Assembly (NCBI GenBank): GCA_020637365.1
Contig: JACJWE010000003.1
Coordinates: 248,001 to 312,000 of the forward strand
Source of the DNA: Acidimicrobiia bacterium
GTDB lineage: Bacteria > Actinomycetota > Acidimicrobiia > IMCC26256 > JAGNEX01
Direction: 5' to 3'
DNA length: 64,000 nucleotides
Part shown: positions 10,037 to 18,206 of the stretch, piece after piece
How the letters are laid out: each line of letters opens with the position of its first letter
Numbering within the stretch: the stretch's first letter is position 1
Program-made: the position numbers and the translations under genes
The notes under the pieces: generated by a model
What the model saw: the letters and a program-made list of their open reading frames with translations, nothing else
Database searches by the model: none
What the model was told of the DNA's origin: nothing

Positions 10037-10714
10037 CTACGGGGTCGTGGTGGTCGTCGACGATGACGACATATCGTCGGCACCCATCGTCGTCGCTGAC
10101 ATCTCCTCAGCGACGGTCGTGCTCGACATGTCGCTGGAGCCCATGTCGCTGTGATCCATGTCGCCTGCCATCGAACTTCCAGACATGGCATCGGGGGTCA
10201 TGGCTTTGGCTGGGGCGTCAAAGGTGATCGGGTCAGCACCGTCGAAGGTCAATGTGACCTCGACGGAATCGGGGTAGGTGGCCGGGTCGATGTCCAACAG
10301 CATGATGTGGTTCCCGCCCGGCTCAAGTACCAGTTCACCGCCAGCGGGGATCTCAAAGCCACCTTCTTTTTCGGCCATCTGCATCTGCCCATCGGCCCCC
10401 ATGCTCGTCTCGTGCAGCTCGACGCTGTCGGTGACGGGCGATGATGCCGATACGAGCGTGACCGCCTGGTCGGTACCGTTGGTCAGATTGGCGTAGACCG
10501 CCGATGTGGTTTGTCCATCGACAGGGATCCGGGTCCACGCGTCGCTCACGGCAATTCCGTCACCGACCGCAGCGGTGGTCGTCGATGGATCGGCTGCAGC
10601 GGTCGTCGAGGAGTCGGTGGCGTCGTCGTCGGCATCGTCTGAGCCACAGCCGACGAGCACAAACGACAAGGCCGCGACGGCGAACACGGCAAGCTTGATC
10701 TTGGAAAACTTCAT
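10037..10714 (-). CDS. PCu(A)C-type periplasmic copper chaperone lipoprotein
   Basis: 225 residues. A signal peptide ends in the lipobox FVLVGC (Cys 23), followed by an Asp/Ser/Thr-rich tether. The PCu(A)C domain spans about 53-165, with IAVSDAWTRIP, HETSMG (His101), MQM (111-113) and GGNHIMLLD (His136, Met138), the His/Met ligands of Cu(I) in this family. The last ~60 residues are an unusual Met/His/Asp/Ser-rich tail (MDHSDMGSSDM), perhaps an extra low-affinity copper site. Family members pass copper to the CuA or CuB centre of cytochrome oxidase. The start at 10714 was chosen for its Lys-rich signal peptide; an ATG 11 codons upstream is possible. Confidence 0.85.
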   Translation of the reverse strand: MKFSKIKLAVFAVAALSFVLVGCGSDDADDDATDSSTTAAADPSTTTAAVGDGIAVSDAWTRIPVDGQTTSAVYANLTNGTDQAVTLVSASSPVTDSVELHETSMGADGQMQMAEKEGGFEIPAGGELVLEPGGNHIMLLDIDPATYPDSVEVTLTFDGADPITFDAPAKAMTPDAMSGSSMAGDMDHSDMGSSDMSSTTVAEEMSATTMGADDMSSSSTTTTTP

Positions 10715-10966
10715 ATGGGACACGCTCTCTGTTAGCTCATGGGGCATGACAAACCTCACCCTAACGCTGTGGGCCAACGCTGCTTCGCACCGGCTTGCGG
10801 TTCCACAGCCTCTGGACCACGATCCCCTCACACACCCGATGCGCGCGTCATACCGCCGAGGCCGGGTCAGTGGACACACCGACACTTGCCCCGGGCAATT
10901 CGTGCCTGAACGACGCACACGCGGAAGTATTTCGGACACCCGATACCGATCGACCCTAAGGCCGCC

Positions 10967-11908
10967 ATGACCTCTGCCATGAAACACCTCGCCGACATGA
11001 TCGGGTACGCACGGACCCGCAAGACACACGGCATCCACGACCGAGCCACCGTTGAGGACCTTCGAGTCAGGTCTGATGGCTGGGGCCTCCCGCCGGGCCT
11101 CGACGTCCGGTGGTTGGGGGTTGCTGGTTTCGCGTTGACCTACCAAGGCACCACGATCCTGATCGATCCCTACGTGAGCCGCAGCACCCTCGGGCAATCA
11201 CTCAAGCGCAAGCCCGCTCTCCCCGACTCTGACCTCGTCAACACGTGGCTGCCGCGCGCCGACGCGGTGCTTGTGGGCCACACACACTTCGACCATGCCG
11301 TCGACACCCCGGCGATCGCGCGGCGGGACGGGGCCACGGTGTATGGCGGCACAGCGGCGCGGCACCTCCTCGGACTACACGGCATCGATCATCAAGGTGT
11401 AGTCGTCGAACCGCACAAGACCTATGCGGTTGGACCCTTCGAGTTTGCGTTCACACCGAGCCAGCATTCCAAGCTGCTACTCGGCAAGAAGGTGCCAAAC
11501 GGCGGCGAGATCACCTGTGAGCATCTGTCGGGACTGCACGCCAACGCGTACAACTGCGGCGACGTATGGGGCATCCGCATCACGGTACAGACCAACGCGG
11601 CGCCGTTCACCCTGTTTCACCAGGGTTCGGCGGACCTCATCGAGGATCAGATCAAAGACACCGACATCGACGTGTTCCTCTGCGGTGTCGCTGGCCGGCA
11701 GTTCACCGATGACTACACCCGCAGGATTCTTCGAGCGCTCACACCTCACAAAATCGTCATCACACACCACGACGACTTCTTCGTTCCTCTGGGACAGCCA
11801 CAAGGATTCGCTTTTGGCGTCGACGTCGACCGTTTCCCGTATGAAGTCGCTGATGTGGACCGCGATATCGAGGTGGTTACGCTGCCAGAACCCACCCCCG
11901 TCGGGTGA
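10967..11908 (+). CDS. Metallo-beta-lactamase-fold hydrolase (UlaG-like)
   Basis: 313 residues. An N-terminal extension of ~45 residues precedes the fold: LDVRWLGVAGFALTYQGTTILIDPYVSR, then the metal motif GHTHFDHAVD (His105, His107, Asp109, His110), SQHSKL (a further metal His), and TPHKIVITHHDDFF late in the protein. Order and spacing match the UlaG/L-ascorbate-6-phosphate-lactonase and NAPE-PLD-like branch of the superfamily. The substrate cannot be read from sequence. Divergent from the copper chaperone and followed at 77 bp by a small PH-like protein gene, probably co-transcribed. Confidence 0.8.
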   Translation: MTSAMKHLADMIGYARTRKTHGIHDRATVEDLRVRSDGWGLPPGLDVRWLGVAGFALTYQGTTILIDPYVSRSTLGQSLKRKPALPDSDLVNTWLPRADAVLVGHTHFDHAVDTPAIARRDGATVYGGTAARHLLGLHGIDHQGVVVEPHKTYAVGPFEFAFTPSQHSKLLLGKKVPNGGEITCEHLSGLHANAYNCGDVWGIRITVQTNAAPFTLFHQGSADLIEDQIKDTDIDVFLCGVAGRQFTDDYTRRILRALTPHKIVITHHDDFFVPLGQPQGFAFGVDVDRFPYEVADVDRDIEVVTLPEPTPVG

Positions 11909-11984
11909 CCGCTTGGCGGCCACACGGGCAACGCGCTTTGTAAGCATCGCGGCTGCACATCAGCCGCTACAGGAAAGGTGACAC

Positions 11985-12332
11985 ATGGCAACGCTCCGCA
12001 TCGATTCTGGTGACCTACACGTCTCGCTCTCGACCTGGGAGAAGGTCGGAGCGCTCAAAGGCGACATGGCAGTGCCCGTGACGTCGATCGAAAGGGTCGA
12101 CTACGTCCCCAACGCGCGTCGGTCGGCACAAGGGTTTCGAGCGCTCGGCACCGGCCTTCCCGGCGCAATTTCCCTTGGCCGTTGGAGGGGTCGAGGGTTG
12201 AAGTCGTTCGTCGCCGCATATCGCAACGGGCCCGGATATGTGATCTCGCTTCGCAACGGCCCCTACGACCAACTCGTCATCACGTCACCGCCGGTGCCGG
12301 AGCTCGACGCGATCGCATCCCCGGGTATGTGA
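11985..12332 (+). CDS. Small PH-like domain protein
   Basis: 115 residues, all soluble. The strand pattern LRIDSGDLHVSLSTWEKVGALKGDMAVPVTSIERVDYV, an RALGTGLPG turn, then FVAAYRNGPGYVISLRN and YDQLVITSPPVPELDAI, resembles small actinobacterial PH-fold proteins (one-domain bPH family). Such domains bind lipids or peptides; the role here is unknown. AGGAAAGG lies just upstream of the ATG at 11985. Sits 77 bp after the hydrolase gene and may share its transcript. Confidence 0.65.
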   Translation: MATLRIDSGDLHVSLSTWEKVGALKGDMAVPVTSIERVDYVPNARRSAQGFRALGTGLPGAISLGRWRGRGLKSFVAAYRNGPGYVISLRNGPYDQLVITSPPVPELDAIASPGM

Positions 12333-12379
12333 CCTGGAAGGGCGACAGCGATCACGTAGTGAACTTTTCGTCACGTGCA

Positions 12380-12409
12380 TTGACGCAGACCCGGGCCGAG
12401 GCGTAGAAC
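12380..12409 (+). promoter_or_regulatory. Candidate promoter of the 36-aa membrane peptide gene
   Basis: TTGACG at 12380, an 18-nt spacer, then TAGAAC at 12404. The -35 element is close to consensus. Lies ~60 nt before the ribosome site of the small gene at 12467. Confidence 0.4.
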
Positions 12410-12466
12410 CATCGGCGGAATCATGTTGTCGGCACCTGGTGCTGACCTGACCTGGGAGGTTCGTTG

Positions 12467-12577
12467 GTGTCGGATCTTTTCGCCATGCTTGGCGCTCTCA
12501 CGTCGAATTTCGACTACTGGATCGACTTCTTCGTCGCCTGGCTGATCGCGAACCTCGCGGTTCTGCTGGGTATATGA
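12467..12577 (+). CDS. 36-residue single-span membrane peptide
   Basis: A short frame missed by length filters. GTG at 12467 is preceded by GGGAGGT with a 6-nt gap, one of the strongest ribosome sites in the window. The product begins MSDLFAMLGALTSNF, then DYWIDFF, then a hydrophobic stretch VAWLIANLAVLLGI to the end: one membrane helix with an acidic, aromatic N-terminal flank. It stands between the PH-like gene and the DUF2231 gene with its own candidate promoter. Homology not recognised. Small peptides of this shape often modulate a neighbouring membrane protein, but that is only inference. Confidence 0.55.
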   Translation: MSDLFAMLGALTSNFDYWIDFFVAWLIANLAVLLGI

Positions 12578-12691
12578 ACTTCGTTATCGGCGTGTCGACA
12601 TGCGCCGGAGGGTCATTCCCGTTCTTCCCCACGTCGCCCAAACACACTTCGACGCTGCTTCGGCGCGCCGCCATAGAAATGCGAGCTTGAT

Positions 12692-13300
12692 ATGGATGAG
12701 ATCAGCGGCCTTCCGCTTCACCCCTTGGTGGTCCACCTTCCGGTCGTATTACTCCCGCTCTCAGCGGTTGCGGCGGTCTTGTTGCTGTTGCGAACGTCGT
12801 GGTACGAGCGTTACCGGTGGGTGACCGTCGTCATCTGCGGCATCGGCACCATCGGAGCTTTTCTCGCCACCCAGTCGGGCGAAGAGCTCGAAGGCGATAT
12901 CCGTCGCAATGAAGGTCTGGATGCGGTGCGTGGCATTCACGATCACGCCGAGGCGGGTGAGGCAGCTCGCAACATGGCGTTGGTGTTCTTCCTCGTGCTG
13001 CTCGCGTACGCGCTGATCCCGTGGTTTCTCGAGCGCCGCAAGCAGCGGGCGGCGGCGTCTGATCAGACCACCGCTGGGCTGCCGACCTGGGTCCGCCCCG
13101 TTCTGATGGTCCTCGTTCTACTCACCGCGGGCATATCGACCCTAGCGGTCTTCAAAGCGGGCCATTCGGGTGCCGAGCAGGTTTGGGAAGAGGAAGACAG
13201 CGGCGATGACAGCGGCAGCGACGACGACTCGATCGGCGTCTTCATCGACCAGACCCAACTCGCACCCGAGTACGTCGCGTCGAACGACACCGCTGTGTGA
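12692..13300 (+). CDS. DUF2231-family integral membrane protein
   Basis: 202 residues. The opening GLPLHPLVVHLPVVLLPLS with paired His is the DUF2231 signature; helices lie at about 10-35, 45-60, 85-110 and 128-150. A conserved-looking loop SGEELEGDIRR...HDHAEAGEAARN joins helices 2 and 3. The tail is strongly acidic (EEEDSGDDSGSDDDS) and probably outside or periplasmic. Members are often beside cytochrome or copper/haem proteins and may hold haem through the helix His residues; this is unproven. ATG at 12692 is chosen because the preceding frame has no family resemblance. Confidence 0.8.
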   Translation: MDEISGLPLHPLVVHLPVVLLPLSAVAAVLLLLRTSWYERYRWVTVVICGIGTIGAFLATQSGEELEGDIRRNEGLDAVRGIHDHAEAGEAARNMALVFFLVLLAYALIPWFLERRKQRAAASDQTTAGLPTWVRPVLMVLVLLTAGISTLAVFKAGHSGAEQVWEEEDSGDDSGSDDDSIGVFIDQTQLAPEYVASNDTAV

Positions 13301-13373
13301 GTTGACGCAGTCGACCTAGCCCCAGTCGCTGTCTAGGTGACAACCCCTTTTGGTCAGTGTTTTCAACGGTTTT

Positions 13374-13410
13374 GAATGATGGCTCGGAAAATTTTCTCGA
13401 GCCATCATTC
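13374..13410. terminator. Perfect 13-bp inverted repeat, terminator or operator
   Basis: GAATGATGGCTCG and its exact complement flank an 11-nt A/T-rich loop (gaaaattttct). It lies ~75 nt after the DUF2231 stop and just before the lipoprotein start at 13427, so it is probably a terminator. It overlaps a possible longer start of the lipoprotein frame (13376), arguing for the later start. Confidence 0.6.
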
Positions 13411-13426
13411 GCGCTCCGACGTTTTG

Positions 13427-14182
13427 ATGAATGATGTGCCGATGCACACACCTTTCAAAGCTTCTCGGCGGTTCGACCGCTCGTTCCACGCCGCTGCACT
13501 ACTGCTGTTCATCGGTCTGATTTGTATGGCCTTGGTGGGCTGCGGCGGCGATGACGAAGACGCTTCGAGCACCGACGCGTCAACTACCGACACTTCGACG
13601 GTCGCTGACGCAGACGATGCGACGACGACGTCGGCGGAGTCCGACGCTGCTGGCGCCTCTGCCGATGCCACGACCACCGTCGAAACTGGGGACGCTGCCG
13701 CCAACGACGGATCTACAACGACGCAATCGAAGCTCGACCAAGGTTCCAGCACGACCGCAGCCTCGACGGCGTCGACCGCCGCTGACGGTGCCGACGGATC
13801 CGGCTGTACCCCAGGGGAAGGTCCCCTCGGCGATGGCCGCTGGTTTGGGTTCGTCGAGGGCGCCGACGACGAAGAAATCCAGTTCGATGTCGCATGTTGG
13901 TTCAGCGGAACCGCTGCTGCCCAGGCAGCGGCAGAGGACGGCGAAGAGTCACCTCCGCCCAACGACTACTACGTTCGGAACGACACGACGCTGACCCGGC
14001 CGGTACCCGTTGCCGCCGGAGCGACGGTCACCTGGTTGCCGCAGCCGGGAAATCCAACCGCCGAGACCATCGCCTACGCGGATTGGGATGCTGATCGAGA
14101 CGATCGCGAATTCAACCCTGGAGCGTGGGTTACGGTCGAGGACGGCGCGGTCACCTACATCGAAGAGCAGTACACGCCGTAG
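13427..14182 (+). CDS. Secreted Asp/Thr-rich lipoprotein of unknown function
   Basis: About 251 residues from ATG 13427 (13442 also possible). The N-terminus SRRFDRSFHAA, a hydrophobic helix, and LVGCGGDDED give a lipobox with an acidic tether. A ~90-residue low-complexity Ser/Thr/Asp/Ala linker follows. The C-terminal ~125-residue domain begins GSGCTPGEGPLGDGRWFGFVEG and contains DVACWFSGTAAAQAAAEDG, PPPNDYYVRNDTTLTR and AWVTVEDGAVTYIEEQY. I recognise this as a recurring actinobacterial secreted domain without known function. It has two Cys that could pair. Followed by a hairpin terminator at 14212-14244. Confidence 0.75.
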   Translation: MNDVPMHTPFKASRRFDRSFHAAALLLFIGLICMALVGCGGDDEDASSTDASTTDTSTVADADDATTTSAESDAAGASADATTTVETGDAAANDGSTTTQSKLDQGSSTTAASTASTAADGADGSGCTPGEGPLGDGRWFGFVEGADDEEIQFDVACWFSGTAAAQAAAEDGEESPPPNDYYVRNDTTLTRPVPVAAGATVTWLPQPGNPTAETIAYADWDADRDDREFNPGAWVTVEDGAVTYIEEQYTP

Positions 14183-14211
14183 CTGGCTGTTGCCCCGCTC
14201 GCCTGACCGCC

Positions 14212-14244
14212 CGTTGCGCCGGTACGCTCCGAACCGGCGCAACG
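14212..14244 (+). terminator. Hairpin terminator after the lipoprotein gene
   Basis: Perfect 12-bp inverted repeat (CGTTGCGCCGGT and complement) with a 9-nt loop, 30 nt after the stop at 14182 and before the next ribosome site. Confidence 0.65.
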
Positions 14245-14292
14245 ACGGTAGCGCCCCCGGAGTACCGCCTGTCATGGCTGTTGGAGGACGAC

Positions 14293-14928
14293 GTGCAAAT
14301 CGACTTTTGGTTCGACCCCGCTTGCCCCTTTTGTTGGGTGACATCCCGCTGGATCGAAGAGATCAAGTCCAGCCGAGATCTCGACATCAACTGGCGCGCC
14401 ATCAGCCTGTACTACAAGAACAATATGGCCGAGCACCCCGACAACGAGTTCTACGAACCGACCAAGAAGACCCTGCGGATGCTTCGGGTCGTCATGGCGG
14501 TCAAGGCCGACGGCCAGGCAGAAAAGATCGGGGCGCTCTACACCGAGTTCGGTCGCCGCATCCACAACCGTCACGAACTCGACTTCGAGATCGCCCCCAT
14601 CCTCACAGCCCTCGATATCGACCCCTCGTTGGCGGCGGCCGCCGACCATGACACCTGGGATGTCGAGATCCTCGCCGACATGGACGCTTACGTCGCGTTA
14701 GTCGGCAACGACGTGGGTACCCCGGTGATCGCTCTGGATGGAAGCGCTGGCCGGGTGGGACTTTTTGGTCCGGTTATCACCGAACTCCCCGATGCCAAAC
14801 ACGCGACAGCGCTTTGGGACGGCTTCATTGCGATGGCAGACACGCCAGGATTCTTTGAACTGAAGCGTGGTCGCACCGATCACCCCCATATCCCCGACGA
14901 ATCGCGGCTCCCGCCATCACCCGCGTAA
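14293..14928 (+). CDS. DsbA-family oxidoreductase, mycothiol-dependent nitroreductase-like (Rv2466c type)
   Basis: 211 residues from a GTG at 14293 with GGAGG five bases upstream. A thioredoxin-fold active site CPFC (Cys11, Cys14) sits in FWFDPACPFCWVTSRW. An inserted helical domain follows, including LYTEFGRRIHN. The late cis-Pro region DVGTPVI and the end GFFELKRGRTDHPHI all line up with M. tuberculosis Rv2466c as I remember it. That enzyme reduces nitro compounds with electrons from mycothiol, so the gene supports an actinobacterial host. Stands alone between a terminator and a convergent TetR gene. Confidence 0.85.
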   Translation: MQIDFWFDPACPFCWVTSRWIEEIKSSRDLDINWRAISLYYKNNMAEHPDNEFYEPTKKTLRMLRVVMAVKADGQAEKIGALYTEFGRRIHNRHELDFEIAPILTALDIDPSLAAAADHDTWDVEILADMDAYVALVGNDVGTPVIALDGSAGRVGLFGPVITELPDAKHATALWDGFIAMADTPGFFELKRGRTDHPHIPDESRLPPSPA

Positions 14929-15064
14929 CCGCGACGCCGACAGCGACTCAGCCCCGTCGGGCTCACAGCGCGACGGCGGCTGACTGAGCGTTGAGTTTGT
15001 CGGCCACACGAGCGCACGCTGCACCGACTGCTCGGCGAAGTGTGCCGCTTGCTCGCCTACTTGG

Positions 15065-15706
15065 TCAGGCCCGACACGAGTCCAGCATGGTTCTGAGAAT
15101 CTCTAGCGCACGGCTGAACTTTTCACCTGCGTCCGGCTGAGACATGTCGAGTTCGGACAGGTAGGTCATCACTCCACCGATCGCCGACCCGACGATCTCA
15201 ACGGTCGCGTCATCGCGTTCGCGTCCAAGATCGGTCGCGAGACAGACCACGAGGCGCTCGGTTGCAGCGGCCGTCGTGGGTGTCTCGGGTGATCGGAGCT
15301 GCGCATTGGCGTGCCCCATCTCACTTTGCAGGGCAAACAGGTCGGCGTAGTCAGAGCGTTCATCGCGAAGCCATTGAGCGATCACGTCGACGGCCGATCG
15401 ATGGTCGGGACCCTCTTGTTCCATTCGCTCAGCGAGGCGCGAGAACGCCTCGTCGAGATACGACGTCGCGATGTCGAATTTGGTCGGGAAGTACAGCGAA
15501 ACCGTGCGCGGCGAGACCTCAGCGGCATGCGCGATGTCGGCGATAGTCGTCGAGTCATATCCCTGTTCTGCGAATAGACGCATGCCACTGCGTTGAATTG
15601 CCGCTCGGCGTCGAGCCCGAGACCTTTCTCTGAGTCCCATCTCGTCACCTGCCTCTGTCTTGTCGCTCGCGCCCATCTCGACCATTGCCACGAGGCCACC
15701 ATACAC
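15065..15706 (-). CDS. TetR-family repressor, divergent from MmpL transporter
   Basis: Up to 213 residues; starts at 15706, 15685 or 15676 are all possible and not resolved by ribosome sites. The HTH is clear: AIQRSGMRLFAEQGYDSTTIADIAHAAEVSPRTVSLYFPTK, followed by an all-helical ligand domain. The form SPRTVSLYFPTKFD resembles the LfrR/EthR-like branch. Its start faces the MmpL gene 136 bp away, so it most likely represses that exporter and itself and is relieved by an exported lipid or drug. Confidence 0.85.
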   Translation of the reverse strand: MYGGLVAMVEMGASDKTEAGDEMGLRERSRARRRAAIQRSGMRLFAEQGYDSTTIADIAHAAEVSPRTVSLYFPTKFDIATSYLDEAFSRLAERMEQEGPDHRSAVDVIAQWLRDERSDYADLFALQSEMGHANAQLRSPETPTTAAATERLVVCLATDLGRERDDATVEIVGSAIGGVMTYLSELDMSQPDAGEKFSRALEILRTMLDSCRA

Positions 15707-15842
15707 CCATCCGCATACTTGCAGACAGATGGAAACTTACAGCCTGATGCAACATTGCTATGCGCAGCATTGTAACTTTGCAGTCTCATGCAAGTTTGCG
15801 GCGTGGATGGCACGCCGCTGCACCACGAAGGATGAGTTCAAC
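15707..15842. promoter_or_regulatory. TetR / MmpL divergent control region
   Basis: AT-richer than its surroundings. Contains several copies of AACTTnCAG- and TGCAA-like words, with TTGCA / TGCAA as inverted arms near 15777-15792 and a pair of CATTG words around 15752-15775. A TetR operator is likely here but the exact site is not decidable by eye. Confidence 0.4.
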
Positions 15843-18050
15843 ATGGCATCCATGCTGTACCGACTTGGACATTGGAGCGCGAGCAGGCGCCGATTGGTCT
15901 TGGTGACGTGGGTCGCGATCCTCATCGGCGCCATCGTGTGGTCGACGACCGCGCAGGGAAGCACCAACGATGAGTTCTCGATCCCCGGAACCGAATCGCA
16001 GGTAGCCAACGAACTGCTCTCTTCCCGTTTTGGAAGTCAATCTGGTTCGACTGCGCGCATCGCGGTGCAAGCGCCCGACGGCATGACATTTGCCGATCCC
16101 AGCCTCACCGGAGTCGTCGCCGATATGGAAACGGCCCTCCAAAAGTCGCTCACATTGCCGGGGGTCGCACCCGATCAGAACGCCGACGAGATCGTGACCG
16201 TCTCCGATGATGAAAGCATCGCATTCGCGACCGTTCGCTTCACAGAAGACGCGATGAACATCGAGCCCGAAGAGGTGCAGGCGGTTCTCGACACGATCGA
16301 GGAAGCGACCCCTGACAACGTCGAGCTCGCCTTTGGCGGCAACGCCGTCGACGCTGCCGTCGCCGAAGAGCACCCGCCATCTGAAGCCATTGGGCTGATG
16401 GTCGCCGTCGTGGTCCTGCTGTTTAGCTTTGGATCGGTCGTCGCCATGGGCCTGCCGCTCATCACCGCGTTGATCGGCGTGGCTATCACCTTGTTGTCGG
16501 TGAGCATCGCGTCGGCCTACATCGACCTGTCATCGACCGCTCCGACGCTCGCTACCATGATCGGACTCGCTGTCGGTATCGACTACGCCCTGTTCATCGT
16601 GACTCGGCATCGAGGATTCCTCAAAGAAGGGCTCGACGTCGAAGAAGCCGCCGCTCGTGCAAACGCCACATCCGGTGGCGCTGTGGTGTTCGCTGGCGTG
16701 ACGGTGGTCATCGCTCTCAGCGGACTGTCGGTGGTAGGCATTCCCTTCCTCACCGTGATGGGCCTCGCAGCAGCGGCATCGGTCATGGTCGCCGTCCTCG
16801 TGGCCATCACCCTGATTCCCGCACTTCTCGGCTTTGCGGGCCGCAACATCGACCGATTCACGATCCCCGGTATGAAGGCTTCGACCGGTGAGGGTGCCGA
16901 CGCTTCGACCACCTGGTCAGCCAAGTTTGCAACCACGGTGACGACCCGCCCCTGGATGTTCCTTCTCGGGGGCATCGCGATCATCGCCCTGATGGCACTC
17001 CCACTCGCTTCGATGCGTTTGGGGATGCCCGATGATGGCAATCGACCCGAAGACACCACGCAACGTCAGGCCTTCGACATCCTCGAAGAAGGATTTGGCG
17101 CCGGATTCAGTGGCCCCTTGACCGTCGTCGTCGATCTCAGCAACGCGAGCGGCGATGCGGAGACGACGGTGGCCGCTCTTGGAACTGCTATCGCCAACAC
17201 CGACGACGTTGCCTCGGTCGGTCAACCCGTGGTGAACCCTGCTGGCGACACCGCATTGCTCTCGGTCGTGCCAGCGAGCAGCCCTGCCAGCAAAGAGACC
17301 GAAGACCTGTTGCACGAACTGCGCGACGACACCATTCCGCCCGTCGTCGACGGAACAGGTGCGACCGCGGCGATCACCGGGCCGACGGCTGTCAACATCG
17401 ACATCTCCGAAAAGATGACCAATGCCCTCGTGCCCTTCATGGCGGTCGTCATCGGTCTGACGGTCTTGTTGCTACTGATCGTGTTCCGCTCAATCCTCGT
17501 GCCCATCAAAGCCGCGATCGCCATCTTGTTGTCGATCGGGGCCAGCTTGGGCATCGTCGTTGCGATCTTTCAGTGGGGTTGGCTGGCCGATCTCATCGGA
17601 GTCGAACAAACCGGTCCGATCGTCAGCTTCCTACCCATCATGATGTTCGGCATCTTGTTTGGTCTCTCGATGGACTACGAGGTCTTCATCCTGTCCCGCA
17701 TCAAGGAAGACTTCGCCCGCACCGGCAACGCCCGTGGCAGTGTGCTCACCGGCGTGGCATCGTCGGCACGGGTCATCACAGCCGCAGCCTTGATCATGAT
17801 CTCGGTGTTCGCAGCGTTCGTCCTCGGCGACGACAGCTCGATCAAGATGATGGGTGTTGCGCTCGCCTCGGCCGTCTTCATCGATGCCACGGTCGTGCGG
17901 ATGATCATCGTGCCGTCGGTCATGACGCTGTTCGACAAGGCCGGTTGGTGGCTGCCGAACTGGTTGAACTGGCTCCCCGACCTCGATGTCGAAGGCGAGA
18001 ACCTGCTCCACCAGTTGGGCGATAGCGCTGCGGTTACGCCAGCGAGCTAG
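15843..18050 (+). CDS. MmpL/RND-superfamily lipid or drug exporter
   Basis: 735 residues, twelve predicted membrane helices: one, then a large external domain (about 35-195), five helices, a second external domain (about 370-540), and six helices. The proton-relay Asp-Tyr pairs are present in both halves (GLAVGIDYALFIVTRHR and GLSMDYEVFILSRIKEDF). SASRRRLVLVTW near the start is typical of the YdfJ/MmpL branch. Such proteins export lipids, siderophores or drugs from the inner membrane. ATG at 15843 has an AAGGATGAG site upstream. The divergent TetR gene probably controls it. A second, broken copy lies at 21459-23693. Confidence 0.9.
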   Translation: MASMLYRLGHWSASRRRLVLVTWVAILIGAIVWSTTAQGSTNDEFSIPGTESQVANELLSSRFGSQSGSTARIAVQAPDGMTFADPSLTGVVADMETALQKSLTLPGVAPDQNADEIVTVSDDESIAFATVRFTEDAMNIEPEEVQAVLDTIEEATPDNVELAFGGNAVDAAVAEEHPPSEAIGLMVAVVVLLFSFGSVVAMGLPLITALIGVAITLLSVSIASAYIDLSSTAPTLATMIGLAVGIDYALFIVTRHRGFLKEGLDVEEAAARANATSGGAVVFAGVTVVIALSGLSVVGIPFLTVMGLAAAASVMVAVLVAITLIPALLGFAGRNIDRFTIPGMKASTGEGADASTTWSAKFATTVTTRPWMFLLGGIAIIALMALPLASMRLGMPDDGNRPEDTTQRQAFDILEEGFGAGFSGPLTVVVDLSNASGDAETTVAALGTAIANTDDVASVGQPVVNPAGDTALLSVVPASSPASKETEDLLHELRDDTIPPVVDGTGATAAITGPTAVNIDISEKMTNALVPFMAVVIGLTVLLLLIVFRSILVPIKAAIAILLSIGASLGIVVAIFQWGWLADLIGVEQTGPIVSFLPIMMFGILFGLSMDYEVFILSRIKEDFARTGNARGSVLTGVASSARVITAAALIMISVFAAFVLGDDSSIKMMGVALASAVFIDATVVRMIIVPSVMTLFDKAGWWLPNWLNWLPDLDVEGENLLHQLGDSAAVTPAS

Positions 18051-18126
18051 CCCGCTCGCCGAGAACTCGGGATGTGGGGCGATCGGCGAAATCGACCGCT
18101 TGCCGACCGCCCCATAATCCGAGGCT

Positions 18127-18181
18127 GAACCCCCGGACCGCCGAGATGTCGCCAGCCGACACTTGGCCGGTCCGGGGGTTC
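18127..18181. terminator. Bidirectional hairpin terminator
   Basis: Perfect 14-bp inverted repeat (GAACCCCCGGACCG and complement) around a 26-nt loop, between the converging ends of the MmpL gene (18050) and lipoprotein gene (18207). Confidence 0.7.
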
Positions 18182-18206
18182 TCCTATGTCGACGTATCCC
18201 GCCGCC

